From the NCBI GenBank assembly GCA_018003035.1, contig JAGNEX010000021.1:1-43667 (forward strand): a stretch of DNA of 43,667 nt, read 5' to 3'. The position numbers were made by a program, and so were the translations under genes. Below, in pieces: positions 27,009-35,723 of this stretch. Position 1 is the stretch's first letter. Every line of letters begins with the position of its first letter. This DNA is from Acidimicrobiia bacterium (GTDB lineage Bacteria; Actinomycetota; Acidimicrobiia; IMCC26256; JAGNEX01). The notes under the pieces are model-generated. The model was not told where the DNA came from. It ran no database searches and worked only from the letters and a program-made list of their open reading frames with translations.

Positions 27009-27344
27009 TGGATGCACTCCTTGTTGGGAACCCGAGCTCGCGCACAGGCCGTTTGCTCGACGCCCGGCAAAGTACGAGGTAATTCAGGCCCACCGCCTTT
27101 CTCTTAGTGTTTACTTAACGAATTAGATCTGCCTGCCGCTCTTAGTCACGTGTCGGCCACCTCGCTGCATCACCCGCTAACAGCGCAATACCGACCGCAG
27201 CTCTCGGCGCAATTCACCCCGCTCCATCGGAAACCCATGCGCTCGAACGCGACACTTCCCCTTGTAATACGGTCTTGGACCGGACCAGCGATACAGCGTG
27301 AGACCGACCGGCTTGGCTGAGCGTTTTCAAACGGGGAGACGACG
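27009..27344. promoter_or_regulatory. Divergent region, small peptide gene / TPM-like gene
   Basis: 336 bases with no other gene. An AT-rich island (about 27097-27130) stands out from the GC-rich surroundings. CTCTTAGT occurs twice in direct orientation (27101-27108 and 27139-27146), 38 bases apart. These are candidate control sites for one or both divergent genes; no consensus promoter is clear. Confidence 0.4.
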
Positions 27345-28988
27345 ATGGAACGTGCCGCGAGGCGTATTACTCAACAGACGGGTCTCGTAACGCTCTGCAT
27401 TTGGTTACTCGCCGCCGCTCTACTGTCAGCTGCCGCCGGCGCCCAAAGCGGCCAGCCAAAGGCCAGCGAAGTCGCTGATCAACTCGGCTTTCGGGGCTAC
27501 TACCTCGAAGATGGCGTCGACGCCGATTCCCAGATTGACGCCATCGAACTCGCTGGCGCAGCGATTAACGAGGTCGGCGCACCGATCTACATGGTTGTTT
27601 TGACCGATGAACCCTCCGAAGGTGGCGATGTTTTCGGACGGGATGTCATCGAGCAGATGCCCGTCGACGGCTCGGTACTGGTGATCAGCGACGAGTACGT
27701 CAACGCGGTCAGCACCGTCTACACAGATGCCGAAGTCGGCGAGGCGCTGGACGCCGCCAACGAATCAGTCGGCCAGGGGTACGCGGTCGGTTGGACGGCG
27801 TTTGCGACACAGCTCGACACGGCCGATCCGACACCCGATGCGGCCGACAATCCAGGTCAAGCCCAGGTACCTGCACCCCAAGGAAATGACACGTCGAGTT
27901 CAGCGGACTCCTCGGGCGGTGGCGGCGGGTTCATCATCTTTCTGATCGTGCTCATCGCGATCGGCGCCGTCATCTGGCTGTTCCTCCGACGGGGCAAGAA
28001 GAAGAACAACGCTCACCAAGGAGAACTGGTCGACGAAGCGCGCGGAGAAGTCCAGGCGCTGATCGGTGACATTTCGACCGAAATCGTCGAACTTGAACCA
28101 ACGGTTGCGATCTCGGGCAACGCGGACGCTGAGAAGCACTTTTCGGACGCCAACGTGGGCTTCCTCGACGCTCAACGAAAGCTCGAAGCCGCCAAAACGC
28201 TCAACCAACTGACAGAGGTTTCCCAAGACCTCACGCAGGTTCGTTGGAATTTGGACGCCGCGGCCGCTCTCCTAGATGGCAAGAAGGTTCCAGAAGTGCC
28301 CGGCCAGATTGGGCGGGTGTGCTTCTTTGACCCCAGCCACCGCAACGTCGTCGAAACCGCAGAGATCGCGACCAACGGTCAGACCGTCGAAGTGCCGGTG
28401 TGCGAGGCGTGCGCGAGCAAGCTCGAAAAGGGCGAAATGCCCCAGACGAGGACGATCAACGCGGGCGGCCGGGCAATTCCCGCTCCGCAGGCGCCGACAT
28501 CGCACGGCGGCGGCGGAATGAAGGACCTCGGCCAGGGGTCCATCTCGCTGCCCGGCCGAAAGGGCGGCGGCGGATTCGACTTCTCAGACACGATGGGTGA
28601 TGTGCTCGACAGCGTGAGGCGCTCTGGTGGCTCTCGCAGCCGCAGCCGGAGCGGTGGCGGAATGGGCGGCGGAATGGGGGGTGTCCTGGGTGGCGTCCTC
28701 GGGGGTGTGCTCGGCAGCCGTTCCCGCTCGGGGGGCACGTCAGGGGGATCCCAGTCGAGCCGCTCGCGGTCGACGGGCAGCCGTCAGGACGCCGACGGCC
28801 TCAAACGAGGCGCGGGGCTGCCGTCGGGTCCGAGCGGACGCAGTTCAAACAGCCCGGTGCGCAAGCCCTCGTCCTCCGGCTCGTCGCCCAGTTCTGCGAG
28901 CCGGTCCCGATCGAACTCCGGTTCCACTTCGAGCGCGCCGAAGCCTTCAAACGAAGTCACAGGTCGCGCTCGCCGACGCCGCAAGTAA
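27345..28988 (+). CDS. TPM-like single-pass membrane protein with Cys motif and Gly/Ser/Arg-rich tail
   Basis: A 547-residue protein; ATG with GGGGAG 6 bases upstream. Signal peptide (about 1-34), an extracytoplasmic TPM/Psb32-like domain (about 42-160, IYMVVLTDE and VLVISDEYVNAVST), a Ser/Gly linker, one membrane helix (196-214), then a cytoplasmic alpha-helical segment (225-315). Next is a compact Cys-containing segment: Cys326 in GRVCFFDPSHRN, and Cys353 and Cys356 in VPVCEACASKLEKGE. The last 150 residues are low-complexity Gly/Arg/Ser (SRSRSRSGGG, MGGVLGG repeats). TPM domains are linked to membrane-protein turnover and phosphatase-like roles in other groups; the function here is not established. 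Confidence 0.78.
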   Translation: MERAARRITQQTGLVTLCIWLLAAALLSAAAGAQSGQPKASEVADQLGFRGYYLEDGVDADSQIDAIELAGAAINEVGAPIYMVVLTDEPSEGGDVFGRDVIEQMPVDGSVLVISDEYVNAVSTVYTDAEVGEALDAANESVGQGYAVGWTAFATQLDTADPTPDAADNPGQAQVPAPQGNDTSSSADSSGGGGGFIIFLIVLIAIGAVIWLFLRRGKKKNNAHQGELVDEARGEVQALIGDISTEIVELEPTVAISGNADAEKHFSDANVGFLDAQRKLEAAKTLNQLTEVSQDLTQVRWNLDAAAALLDGKKVPEVPGQIGRVCFFDPSHRNVVETAEIATNGQTVEVPVCEACASKLEKGEMPQTRTINAGGRAIPAPQAPTSHGGGGMKDLGQGSISLPGRKGGGGFDFSDTMGDVLDSVRRSGGSRSRSRSGGGMGGGMGGVLGGVLGGVLGSRSRSGGTSGGSQSSRSRSTGSRQDADGLKRGAGLPSGPSGRSSNSPVRKPSSSGSSPSSASRSRSNSGSTSSAPKPSNEVTGRARRRRK

Positions 28989-29056
28989 CGATCCGTTTAC
29001 TGGGCATGCACGCCGGCACGGCGGAGCCGGCATTCGCCCCGGAACGGAGGGGCGAC

Positions 29057-30304
29057 CTAGGACGCCGGCGCCCAGACCCCGTTGTTCTTGAATGCGGAAC
29101 GCATGAAGTGCCAGACGTCGCGACGCATCATGCCCGTCATGTGCCCGCCGGGGTACCACAACGTCTGCGGGGCGTCCCAGTGTTGGCGGAGCCGGGCAAC
29201 CTGATCGACTGCGTCACACAGCCGATCCGCAGAGCCCGCAAAAATGTAACGCTTCTCGCGGGGCACCATCGGCGCCACCTCGAGCGGCGACACGACCCGA
29301 TGCAACTCGCCAGCAGGCCCTTTGAGCAGGTCGTACTCGGGCCGACTGCGGAACTCCTCGGGAACGTTGCGACGGAACACCGCCGGAAAGTCAACCGCTG
29401 GCATGCCAGCAATGACGCAGTCGATATTGTCCTCATACGACGCCACCAGCGACGTCATGTATCCACCGAGTGAGATCCCTTCGACGCCGATCGCCGTTGC
29501 GCCTTGAGAGCGCACCCAGTGCAGCACCGCCCGAAGATCGGAGAGCCCTTGGGCAAGGCCGCGCACATTGTCGACCATTTCCAGCGAGGGAAAGCTGGGG
29601 CTGGGGCCCGAGTGCTTCGGCCTGCGCGGACCGTGAAACGGCAAGACCGGCAACACCACATTGCAGCCGAGCTCTTTGAAGATCCGACCGGAACGCAGGA
29701 TCCAACCGTCGATAGAGGCCCTGCCCATCTCGGCCCCGTGGACGGCAACGACCCACGGCCTGGGTCGGTCATCGTGCCGATGGACCAGCGCTCGGACTCG
29801 TGCGTTCTCCCAAACCCGCGTCCAGCGTTCGACGTTCATCTCTCCGGCATGAGGTCGCCACACACTGTCGAAGCTGAGGACTTCGACAGCGCGGCGTTTG
29901 GCAGCGCGAAGGTGGACGCTCTTGGGCATCCCAGGATCGACGTGCATCGTCCTTGGTTCAGCTAACCAGCCCTCCCGCTCGTACAGGGCCAGGGCAGCTT
30001 CGACTTCCGTGGAGATCCGGTCCCAGTCAGAACGTGCTGGCATGCGGCGAACCATCTGAAACGCCGCTATCGCGAGCTCATCCAAAGCAACGCTGGTCAC
30101 CGCCCCAGGGCCAAGCCCCGGGTCGGGCACGGCGTCAGCTGCCTGACGCACCCGCGGACCAGACCCGCCGGTAAATGGGGTCGCCGGCGTGAGGTACTTC
30201 GCGGTTCGTTGCGCCGAACGCAGCAGGTAGGCACTCCAGTGGGGTTCGTCGCGCTCGTCGATATCGTCGGGAGGGTTCGGAACGTTGAGTGTTGGCGCGG
30301 CCAT
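29057..30304 (-). CDS. Alpha/beta-hydrolase, ABHD18-like
   Basis: A 415-residue protein without a signal peptide. ATG 30302-30304 is chosen because AAGAGG sits 5 bases upstream; the frame is open for 50 codons more but that part reads as non-coding. The core starts at WVVAVHGAEMG, then CNVVLPVLPFHGPRRP, the nucleophile elbow GISLGG (Ser), a SADRLCD acid site and the catalytic His in YPGGHMTGM. Order and spacing suit an active Ser-Asp-His enzyme. Substrate not known; an ester or lipid is typical. Divergent from the dus gene with a 130-base gap. Confidence 0.8.
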   Translation of the reverse strand: MAAPTLNVPNPPDDIDERDEPHWSAYLLRSAQRTAKYLTPATPFTGGSGPRVRQAADAVPDPGLGPGAVTSVALDELAIAAFQMVRRMPARSDWDRISTEVEAALALYEREGWLAEPRTMHVDPGMPKSVHLRAAKRRAVEVLSFDSVWRPHAGEMNVERWTRVWENARVRALVHRHDDRPRPWVVAVHGAEMGRASIDGWILRSGRIFKELGCNVVLPVLPFHGPRRPKHSGPSPSFPSLEMVDNVRGLAQGLSDLRAVLHWVRSQGATAIGVEGISLGGYMTSLVASYEDNIDCVIAGMPAVDFPAVFRRNVPEEFRSRPEYDLLKGPAGELHRVVSPLEVAPMVPREKRYIFAGSADRLCDAVDQVARLRQHWDAPQTLWYPGGHMTGMMRRDVWHFMRSAFKNNGVWAPAS

Positions 30305-30436
30305 GCGGACCTCTTGGTATCGGCGCAGTTCCCCAAACCTGACGCCCGTGTCACCCACGATAACCGCGCACGGCGTCCCGGTACACCGGAGAAGCGATGC
30401 GACGGAACGCTCGCCACGCGTACAAGCTGTTGAGTG

Positions 30437-31624
30437 ATGAGTGCTCGGACCCACCTCCGATCAGAATTGAACCGCGACGTCCGCCCCGCACAGCCAGGCG
30501 AATTCGCTGTTCCCGTCGTCGGGAAGTTCGCGCTGTCGCCACCCGTGGTGCTCGCTCCGATGGCCGGTGTCACGAACGCACCGTTTCGCCGGCTGTGCCG
30601 CGAGATGGGTGGCGCGCTCTACGTCAGTGAAATGGTCAATGCCCGGGCGCTAGCTGAAGGCCACAAACGGTCGCTGAAGCTGGCCTCGTTCGCTCCCGAT
30701 GAGTCGCCCCGCTCGCTGCAGATCTACGGCACCGATCCGCAGTCGGTCGCCGCGGCCGTGGGCAAACTCGTCTCCTTGGACATGGTTGACCATATCGACA
30801 TGAACTTCGGTTGTCCGGCGCCGAAGGTCACCAGGAACGGTGGCGGGGCCGCCGTTCCTGCGCGGCCCCGGCTGTTTGCCCGGATCGTCGCCGCCGCCGT
30901 TGGCGCCGCGGGCGACATTCCCGTCACCGTCAAGTTCCGCAAGGGTGTGGACGACACCCTGTTAACCAGCAAAAAGGCTGGCCAGATTGCCGAAGCCGAG
31001 GGAGCGGCCGCGGTCGCCCTGCACGCTCGGACCGCTTTTCAGCTGTATTCAGGTGAAGCCGACTGGGATGCCATCGCCGAGCTGAAACAGACGGTAACGA
31101 GCATCCCCGTTTTCGGGAACGGCGACATCCTCGAACCCTGGGACGCGCTACGAATGATGCGCCAGACCGGTTGCGACGGTGTGGTTATCGGACGCGGCTG
31201 CCTCGGACGTCCCTGGCTGTTCCGCGATCTGAATGCCGTCTTTTCTGGAAACGAACCGCCGCCGCCGCCGACCGTGGCCGAGATCACCGCAACGATGAAA
31301 CGCCACGCCCAGTTGCTGCAGGACTGGTTTGGCAGCCCCCTCGGCATCCAGTTCTTTCGAAAGCATGCCAACTGGTATCTCGCCGGGCTTCCCGTAGGGC
31401 GCGCAGTCCGGGCCTCGTTGAACACCGTCGACGACCCAGGTCAGATCGAGGGGATCATGTCGGGCGTCGACCAGGAAGCGACCTACCCGATCGAGGCGCT
31501 ACGGGTCATTAGGAGCCACTCTGGAGGACCGCGACCCGTCGCTCTGCCCCACCGATTCCTCGACGACCTTGACTCCGACCAGCCTCCCGGACGGGCAGCT
31601 GACCTCATCGTGTCGGGTGGCTGA
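30437..31624 (+). CDS. dus: tRNA-dihydrouridine synthase (DusB/NifR3 family)
   Basis: FMN enzyme reducing uridines in the tRNA D-loop. 395 residues from ATG 30437; a GTG directly before it is also possible and no clear SD is seen. TIM-barrel with VLAPMAGVTNAPFRRLCREMG (about 40), SLQIYGTDP, the catalytic Cys in DMNFGCPAPKVTRNGGGAA (about 120), VTVKFRKG (FMN-contacting Lys), ALHARTAFQLYSG and GNGDILEP ... GVVIGRGCLGRPWLF (phosphate site). The C-terminal helical domain is present, followed by a Pro/Asp-rich tail. The stop lies at the very start of maf, suggesting co-transcription. Confidence 0.93.
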   Translation: MSARTHLRSELNRDVRPAQPGEFAVPVVGKFALSPPVVLAPMAGVTNAPFRRLCREMGGALYVSEMVNARALAEGHKRSLKLASFAPDESPRSLQIYGTDPQSVAAAVGKLVSLDMVDHIDMNFGCPAPKVTRNGGGAAVPARPRLFARIVAAAVGAAGDIPVTVKFRKGVDDTLLTSKKAGQIAEAEGAAAVALHARTAFQLYSGEADWDAIAELKQTVTSIPVFGNGDILEPWDALRMMRQTGCDGVVIGRGCLGRPWLFRDLNAVFSGNEPPPPPTVAEITATMKRHAQLLQDWFGSPLGIQFFRKHANWYLAGLPVGRAVRASLNTVDDPGQIEGIMSGVDQEATYPIEALRVIRSHSGGPRPVALPHRFLDDLDSDQPPGRAADLIVSGG

Positions 31625-31625
31625 C

Positions 31626-32336
31626 GTGCCACACGGTGGATCGCCAAGCGACACTCAGCAAAGCGGTTCGGCTCGCATCGTTCTGACCCTCGACGACCGC
31701 CCTGTGTCGGTCGTTCTTGCATCGATTTCGCCGCGCCGCCACGACATCCTGAACAGTCTTGGGATCCCCTTTTCGGTTGTCGTTCCCGATGTGGACGAAC
31801 GTCCGCTTCCCGACGAGGCACCGGCCGAATACGTCACCCGCTTGGCGGTCGACAAGGCGCAGGCAGCTGCCGCAGCCGTTCCCGCCACCGACGCCGCTCC
31901 GGGTGGTCCAGACGCCGATGGCGGCTCGAACACCGTGTGGATCGCGGCGGATACGACCGTCGTCCTCGACGGAGCGATCGTTGGAAAACCGGCGGATCCT
32001 GTCGACGCGTCGAACATCCTTTCCCGCATGCAGGGGCAGCGGCACGAGGTCCTGACCGGGATCGCGGTGCTGCTCGATAGGGGCGACTCGGCGAGCACGG
32101 TTTGGGCGTCTGACCGCTCAGAGGTCACCATCCGTCCCATGTCGAGCGGCGAGGTCGCGTGGTACGTCGCGACGGGCGAACCGCTCGATAAGGCAGGCGC
32201 CTACGGACTTCAGGGTATTGGCGCCGCGTTCGTCGAAAAGGTGGTGGGGACGCCCACCAACGTCATCGGGCTCCCAGTACCGCTCCTGTTCGGGTTAATT
32301 GACCGCGCCGGGCTGCGGTGGCGCCACACCGCCTGA
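31626..32336 (+). CDS. maf: Maf-like nucleoside triphosphate pyrophosphatase
   Basis: 236 residues from GTG 31626, one base after the dus stop; a GTG at 31617 would overlap dus. Motifs: VVLASISPRRHDIL (nucleotide/phosphate loop), VPDVDE, IAADTTVVLDGAIVGKP (metal Asp), GQRHEVLTGIAV, and GAYGLQGIGAAFVEKVVGTPTNVIGLPV. Members hydrolyse dTTP, UTP or modified nucleotides to monophosphates, as house-cleaning enzymes and in septum control. A Gly/Asp-rich insert (about residues 78-90) separates two core strands. Sits with dus in a likely two-gene unit. Confidence 0.92.
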   Translation: MPHGGSPSDTQQSGSARIVLTLDDRPVSVVLASISPRRHDILNSLGIPFSVVVPDVDERPLPDEAPAEYVTRLAVDKAQAAAAAVPATDAAPGGPDADGGSNTVWIAADTTVVLDGAIVGKPADPVDASNILSRMQGQRHEVLTGIAVLLDRGDSASTVWASDRSEVTIRPMSSGEVAWYVATGEPLDKAGAYGLQGIGAAFVEKVVGTPTNVIGLPVPLLFGLIDRAGLRWRHTA

Positions 32337-32401
32337 CCCCGAGACCCAGCCTCAGAAATGCTCAATTGCAACAGGCGCCTACAGGGCTTGATGCACAAGC
32401 A

Positions 32402-32414
32402 CTCACACTGTGAG
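32402..32414. repeat. Short perfect palindrome downstream of maf
   Basis: CTCACA-C-TGTGAG in the 231-base gap between maf and the methyltransferase gene; just before it GCTTG-ATGCA-CAAGC (32386-32400) forms a 5-bp hairpin. TGTGA-TCACA is the half-site type used by CRP/FNR-family regulators, but here the halves are too close for a standard site. Low weight. Confidence 0.3.
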
Positions 32415-32567
32415 CGACTTGGTTAAAGGCGAACACCGCGACATCGCTGCCACTGGGCCAGGTCAATAGTCTCGTTCTGCAATCGATCGGCTCCCCCAAC
32501 CTTCAACGCGCCGACCGCAAGGCAGTCCACTTTTGCTGCCTGAGATCGTCGAAGAAGGAGTACTTCC

Positions 32568-33428
32568 GTGAGCGCAGCGAGCACCTACCTCGCGTTCGGA
32601 TCTGACGTTGTCGCCGAGGCAAACCGCCGCTACTACGGGCAGACGGCCGAGCGCTACGAGTCGACCGAGACCTGCGTGATCGACCCCCATTCGCAGTCAT
32701 ACCTTGAGGACCGCATCAGCGTCGCGCTCAGCGCCCTACGCACACCAGGTCCCGGGCGTCCCACCGCTTTAGACGCGTGCGCCGGCTCAGGCAACGTGGC
32801 GTTGAAACTCGCCGCTCGCGGCTGCGATGTGACCGCTTGCGACATCACACCAGAGCTGTTGGCGATCATGACGCGAAAATCGGCCGGCCTGGCGTTCCCT
32901 CCAAGGCAGGTGTGCTCTGAACTCGCCGACTTTCTCTCCGATGGAGACCGTTCTTTTGACCTGGTCACTATCTCTTCTGCACTTCACCATCTCGGCGACG
33001 TGGACGACACCATCCGCCTTTTAGCCCGCTCCGTCGCTCCGGGCGGCGTCTTCATGAGCGTTTTCGACCCCACACCGAGCGACGAACGCCGAGGTGTGGC
33101 GAGCCTGGCGTTGAAAGCCGACTATGTCGCCTTCAAGGTCCGAAGCCACCCAGGTGACGTGGTGCCCGGCATCATGCGCAAGCTCCGCCGCGGCCGAAAC
33201 CAGGCCACGGCCGCGCTCGACCAAGACGCTTTGGGCGCGACTGCGGAGTTCCACGCGGATTCTGGCCTCGACGACTTTCACCTCGTTAAGTTGCTCACGG
33301 ATGAAGGCCTGCTGCTACTCAGCCATGAACGGACCGCCGACGCTCGCTACAGCGCTACGCGGCGAATTCTGACCCGATTTGGACAGCCGACAATGTTTTC
33401 GCTGATCGCTCGGCGCCCCGTCGGATAA
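32568..33428 (+). CDS. Class I SAM-dependent methyltransferase
   Basis: 286 residues, GTG start with GAAGGAG 7 bases upstream. Motif I ALDACAGSGNVALKLAARG (about 67-85), acidic ACDITPELL, then FDLVTISSALHHLGDVDDTIRLLARSVAPGG (about 127-158), typical of UbiE/type-11 methyltransferases. The C-terminal 100 residues are helical and not diagnostic. Substrate unknown. Single gene; convergent with the F420-type oxidoreductase gene, 80 bases apart. Confidence 0.82.
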   Translation: MSAASTYLAFGSDVVAEANRRYYGQTAERYESTETCVIDPHSQSYLEDRISVALSALRTPGPGRPTALDACAGSGNVALKLAARGCDVTACDITPELLAIMTRKSAGLAFPPRQVCSELADFLSDGDRSFDLVTISSALHHLGDVDDTIRLLARSVAPGGVFMSVFDPTPSDERRGVASLALKADYVAFKVRSHPGDVVPGIMRKLRRGRNQATAALDQDALGATAEFHADSGLDDFHLVKLLTDEGLLLLSHERTADARYSATRRILTRFGQPTMFSLIARRPVG

Positions 33429-33508
33429 CCGGTTTCGCCTCAGAAAAGTGGGCTAACAGAGCGAGGTCCTCACAACCGGAACGGCCGCGAGCACCACGCC
33501 ACCAGCGC

Positions 33509-34174
33509 TCACTTTGAGACCGGCGACAGCACCACCACGGGGAGTTCACGGTCGGTTTCTGCCGCGTAGCCCTCAAAGGCAGGCCAACGTTCTGTCAGCA
33601 CCGCCCATCGCGCAGCGCGTTCATCGCCTTCGCACGTGCGGGCCGTCGCTTCACCCTTCCAACGGCGATACCGGACGGTGCAGGTTGGCGAGGATTGCAG
33701 GTTGCGGTACCACTGGGGATGTTTGGCGTTCCCGAAGAACGACCCGACCACCATGATGTCGTCGCCATCGGGCACGCACAGCAGTGCGGTCCGGTAGATC
33801 TGACCCGACTTACGACCGGTGTGCCACAGCAGGCACATGTCTTTGCCAACTAGCCGGCCGCCAAGACGCCCGTCGGAGCGGTCATAGAGCCACCCGTGCA
33901 GCAGGCTGAACTTGGTAATCATCCAGCTGCGGATCGGTGCATTGCGCCCGCGGCCTTGAGCGTTTGCGCCGGCGCCCGTTTTGCTGGCCCGGACCGCCTG
34001 AGGGACGCCGCCACCGGTCGAGGGCGCCGAGGTGTCGCCCGTTGCACCACTGGCAGTAACCCCGCTAGAAGTGTCGTCGCTCGCACGTCCCCGAACGCGC
34101 GCTTGCACCCGGGCCGAGTCCCCGCGCCTGGGCAAACGAAGTCGAGATCTCAGTCCGCCTGGTCCACTCGGCAT
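33509..34174 (-). CDS. Deazaflavin (F420)-dependent nitroreductase-family protein
   Basis: The C-terminal 130 residues belong to the DDN/PF04075 split-barrel family: LLWHTGRKSGQIYRTALLCV, DIMVVGSFFGNAKHPQWYRNL and CTVRYRRWKGEATART, ending WPAFEGYAAETDRELPVVVL. Such proteins bind coenzyme F420 and reduce diverse compounds; they are common in actinobacteria. The first 85 residues (from ATG 34172-34174) are Arg/Ala/Gly/Ser low-complexity and not part of the domain. GAGGGG lies 10 bases upstream, and a later start at ATG before ITKFSLLHGWLYDRS would remove that extension, so the start is uncertain. Confidence 0.85.
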   Translation of the reverse strand: MPSGPGGLRSRLRLPRRGDSARVQARVRGRASDDTSSGVTASGATGDTSAPSTGGGVPQAVRASKTGAGANAQGRGRNAPIRSWMITKFSLLHGWLYDRSDGRLGGRLVGKDMCLLWHTGRKSGQIYRTALLCVPDGDDIMVVGSFFGNAKHPQWYRNLQSSPTCTVRYRRWKGEATARTCEGDERAARWAVLTERWPAFEGYAAETDRELPVVVLSPVSK

Positions 34175-34235
34175 GGTGTCGTCGCCCCTCGTTGACGCTT
34201 CCGAACCGACCTGGTTCGGAATGGATCGGCGTTGT

Positions 34236-35723
34236 CTACGCTTCGGTGAGCTTCTCGCGCAACAGCTGATTCAGCACGCCCGGGTTGCCTTGTCCGCGGG
34301 TTTCTTTCATCAGCTGACCCATGAAGAAGCCGAGCATCTTCTTTTGATCCTTGTCCTCGCCGGACCGGTACTTCGCCACCTCGTCGGGGTGGTCGGCCAA
34401 GATGCGACCGACGAGTTCGCCAAGCTCGTCGGTGTCACTCACCTGAGCGAGGCCTTCGCGTTGTACAACCTCCGCCGGCGAAACGCCCGATTCCCACACT
34501 TTGTCGAGAACCGTTTTAGCCAGGTTGCGAGACAGGGTGCCGTCGGCGACCAGCCCCAACACCTCGGTGAGCGCGGCGGGCGTTACCTTCCACTCGCTCG
34601 GCGCCAAACCACTTTCATTGGCTCGACCGAGGAGATCACCGGTGACCCACTTAGCGACCTCGATCGGGTCTCCTCCGGCATCCACCGCTGCTTCGCCGTA
34701 ATCGGCAAGGCCGGTGACGGCCACCAAGATCTCAGCGTCGTCGACTGTGATACTCCACTCCTCTACCAAGCGGGTCCGCCGCTGAGCCGGCAGCTCTGGC
34801 ATCGCGGCGGCAACCTGCTCACGCCAGTCGAGGCTTGGGGCGACCGGAACCAGGTCGGGTTCGGGGAAGTACCGGTAGTCGTCAGCTCCTTCTTTGGAGC
34901 GCATGGAGTGTGTCCGACCGTCGTCCTCGTTCCAGTGGCGCGTCTCTTGAACGATGGTTCCGCCCGATTCGAGTTCGGTGATCTGGCGGCGGATCTCGTA
35001 GTCGACGGCGCGCTCCAGCGAACGCAGCGAGTTCATGTTCTTGATCTCGGCGCGGGTGCCGAACTGCTCGCGGCCGACTGGCCGGACGCTGATGTTGGCG
35101 TCGACCCGCATGGACCCTTCCTCCATCTTGACGTCAGAGACCCCGATGGCAAAGAGGATGGCTCTCAGCTCCGCTACGTACGCCCGTGCTTGGGCAGCGG
35201 ACCGGATGTCGGGTTTGGACACGATCTCAAGCAGCGGCACACCTGCTCGGTTGTAGTCGATCAGTGAATAGTCAGCGCCGTGAATGCGGCCCGATGTACC
35301 GACGTGGGTCGACTTGCCCGTGTCCTCTTCGAGGTGGGCCCGTTCGATGCCGATGCGGACCCCGTCGATGTCGATCCAGCCATCCTCCGTAATCGGCTCG
35401 TCGTACTGCGACGTCTGAAAGTCTTTCGGCATGTCTGGGTAGAAGTAGTTCTTGCGGTGAAAGACCGAACGCTCAGGAATGTTGAGGTTGAGCGCGTAAC
35501 CGACCCGCATCGCAAACTCAACAGCCTGCCGGTTAAGAACCGGCAGCGAGCCCGGCAGGCCCAGGCATACGGGACAGATGTGAGTGTTCGGCTCGCCGCC
35601 GAACTCGTTGCGGCAACCGCAGAACATTTTGGTGGCCGTCTTGAGCTCGACATGCACTTCAAGGCCGATGACGGGTTCCCAGCCGTCGATCACGGTCGTT
35701 ACGGCATTAGACGTCGCGGTCAC
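34236..35723 (-). CDS. gatB: Asp-tRNA(Asn)/Glu-tRNA(Gln) amidotransferase subunit B
   Basis: Kinase-like subunit that phosphorylates misacylated tRNA and passes it to the amidase. 495 residues. Cradle domain starts with [23 protein letters not shown]; Cys residues in CGCRNEF and [15 protein letters not shown] form the zinc site; [27 protein letters not shown] is the conserved core; the C-terminal YqeY-like tail domain follows. GTG start (35721-35723) overlaps the gatA stop (GTGA), and GGGGG lies 6 bases upstream inside gatA, so translation is coupled. Last gene of gatC-gatA-gatB. Confidence 0.97.
   Translation of the reverse strand: MTATSNAVTTVIDGWEPVIGLEVHVELKTATKMFCGCRNEFGGEPNTHICPVCLGLPGSLPVLNRQAVEFAMRVGYALNLNIPERSVFHRKNYFYPDMPKDFQTSQYDEPITEDGWIDIDGVRIGIERAHLEEDTGKSTHVGTSGRIHGADYSLIDYNRAGVPLLEIVSKPDIRSAAQARAYVAELRAILFAIGVSDVKMEEGSMRVDANISVRPVGREQFGTRAEIKNMNSLRSLERAVDYEIRRQITELESGGTIVQETRHWNEDDGRTHSMRSKEGADDYRYFPEPDLVPVAPSLDWREQVAAAMPELPAQRRTRLVEEWSITVDDAEILVAVTGLADYGEAAVDAGGDPIEVAKWVTGDLLGRANESGLAPSEWKVTPAALTEVLGLVADGTLSRNLAKTVLDKVWESGVSPAEVVQREGLAQVSDTDELGELVGRILADHPDEVAKYRSGEDKDQKKMLGFFMGQLMKETRGQGNPGVLNQLLREKLTEA

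Noticed and set aside
32402..32414. CRP/FNR site in the maf-methyltransferase gap
   Set aside because: The TCACA/TGTGA halves are separated by too few bases for the standard site; kept only as a palindrome.
34032..35267. 411-codon plus-strand frame opposite gatB
   Set aside because: Antisense shadow; gatB is unambiguous.
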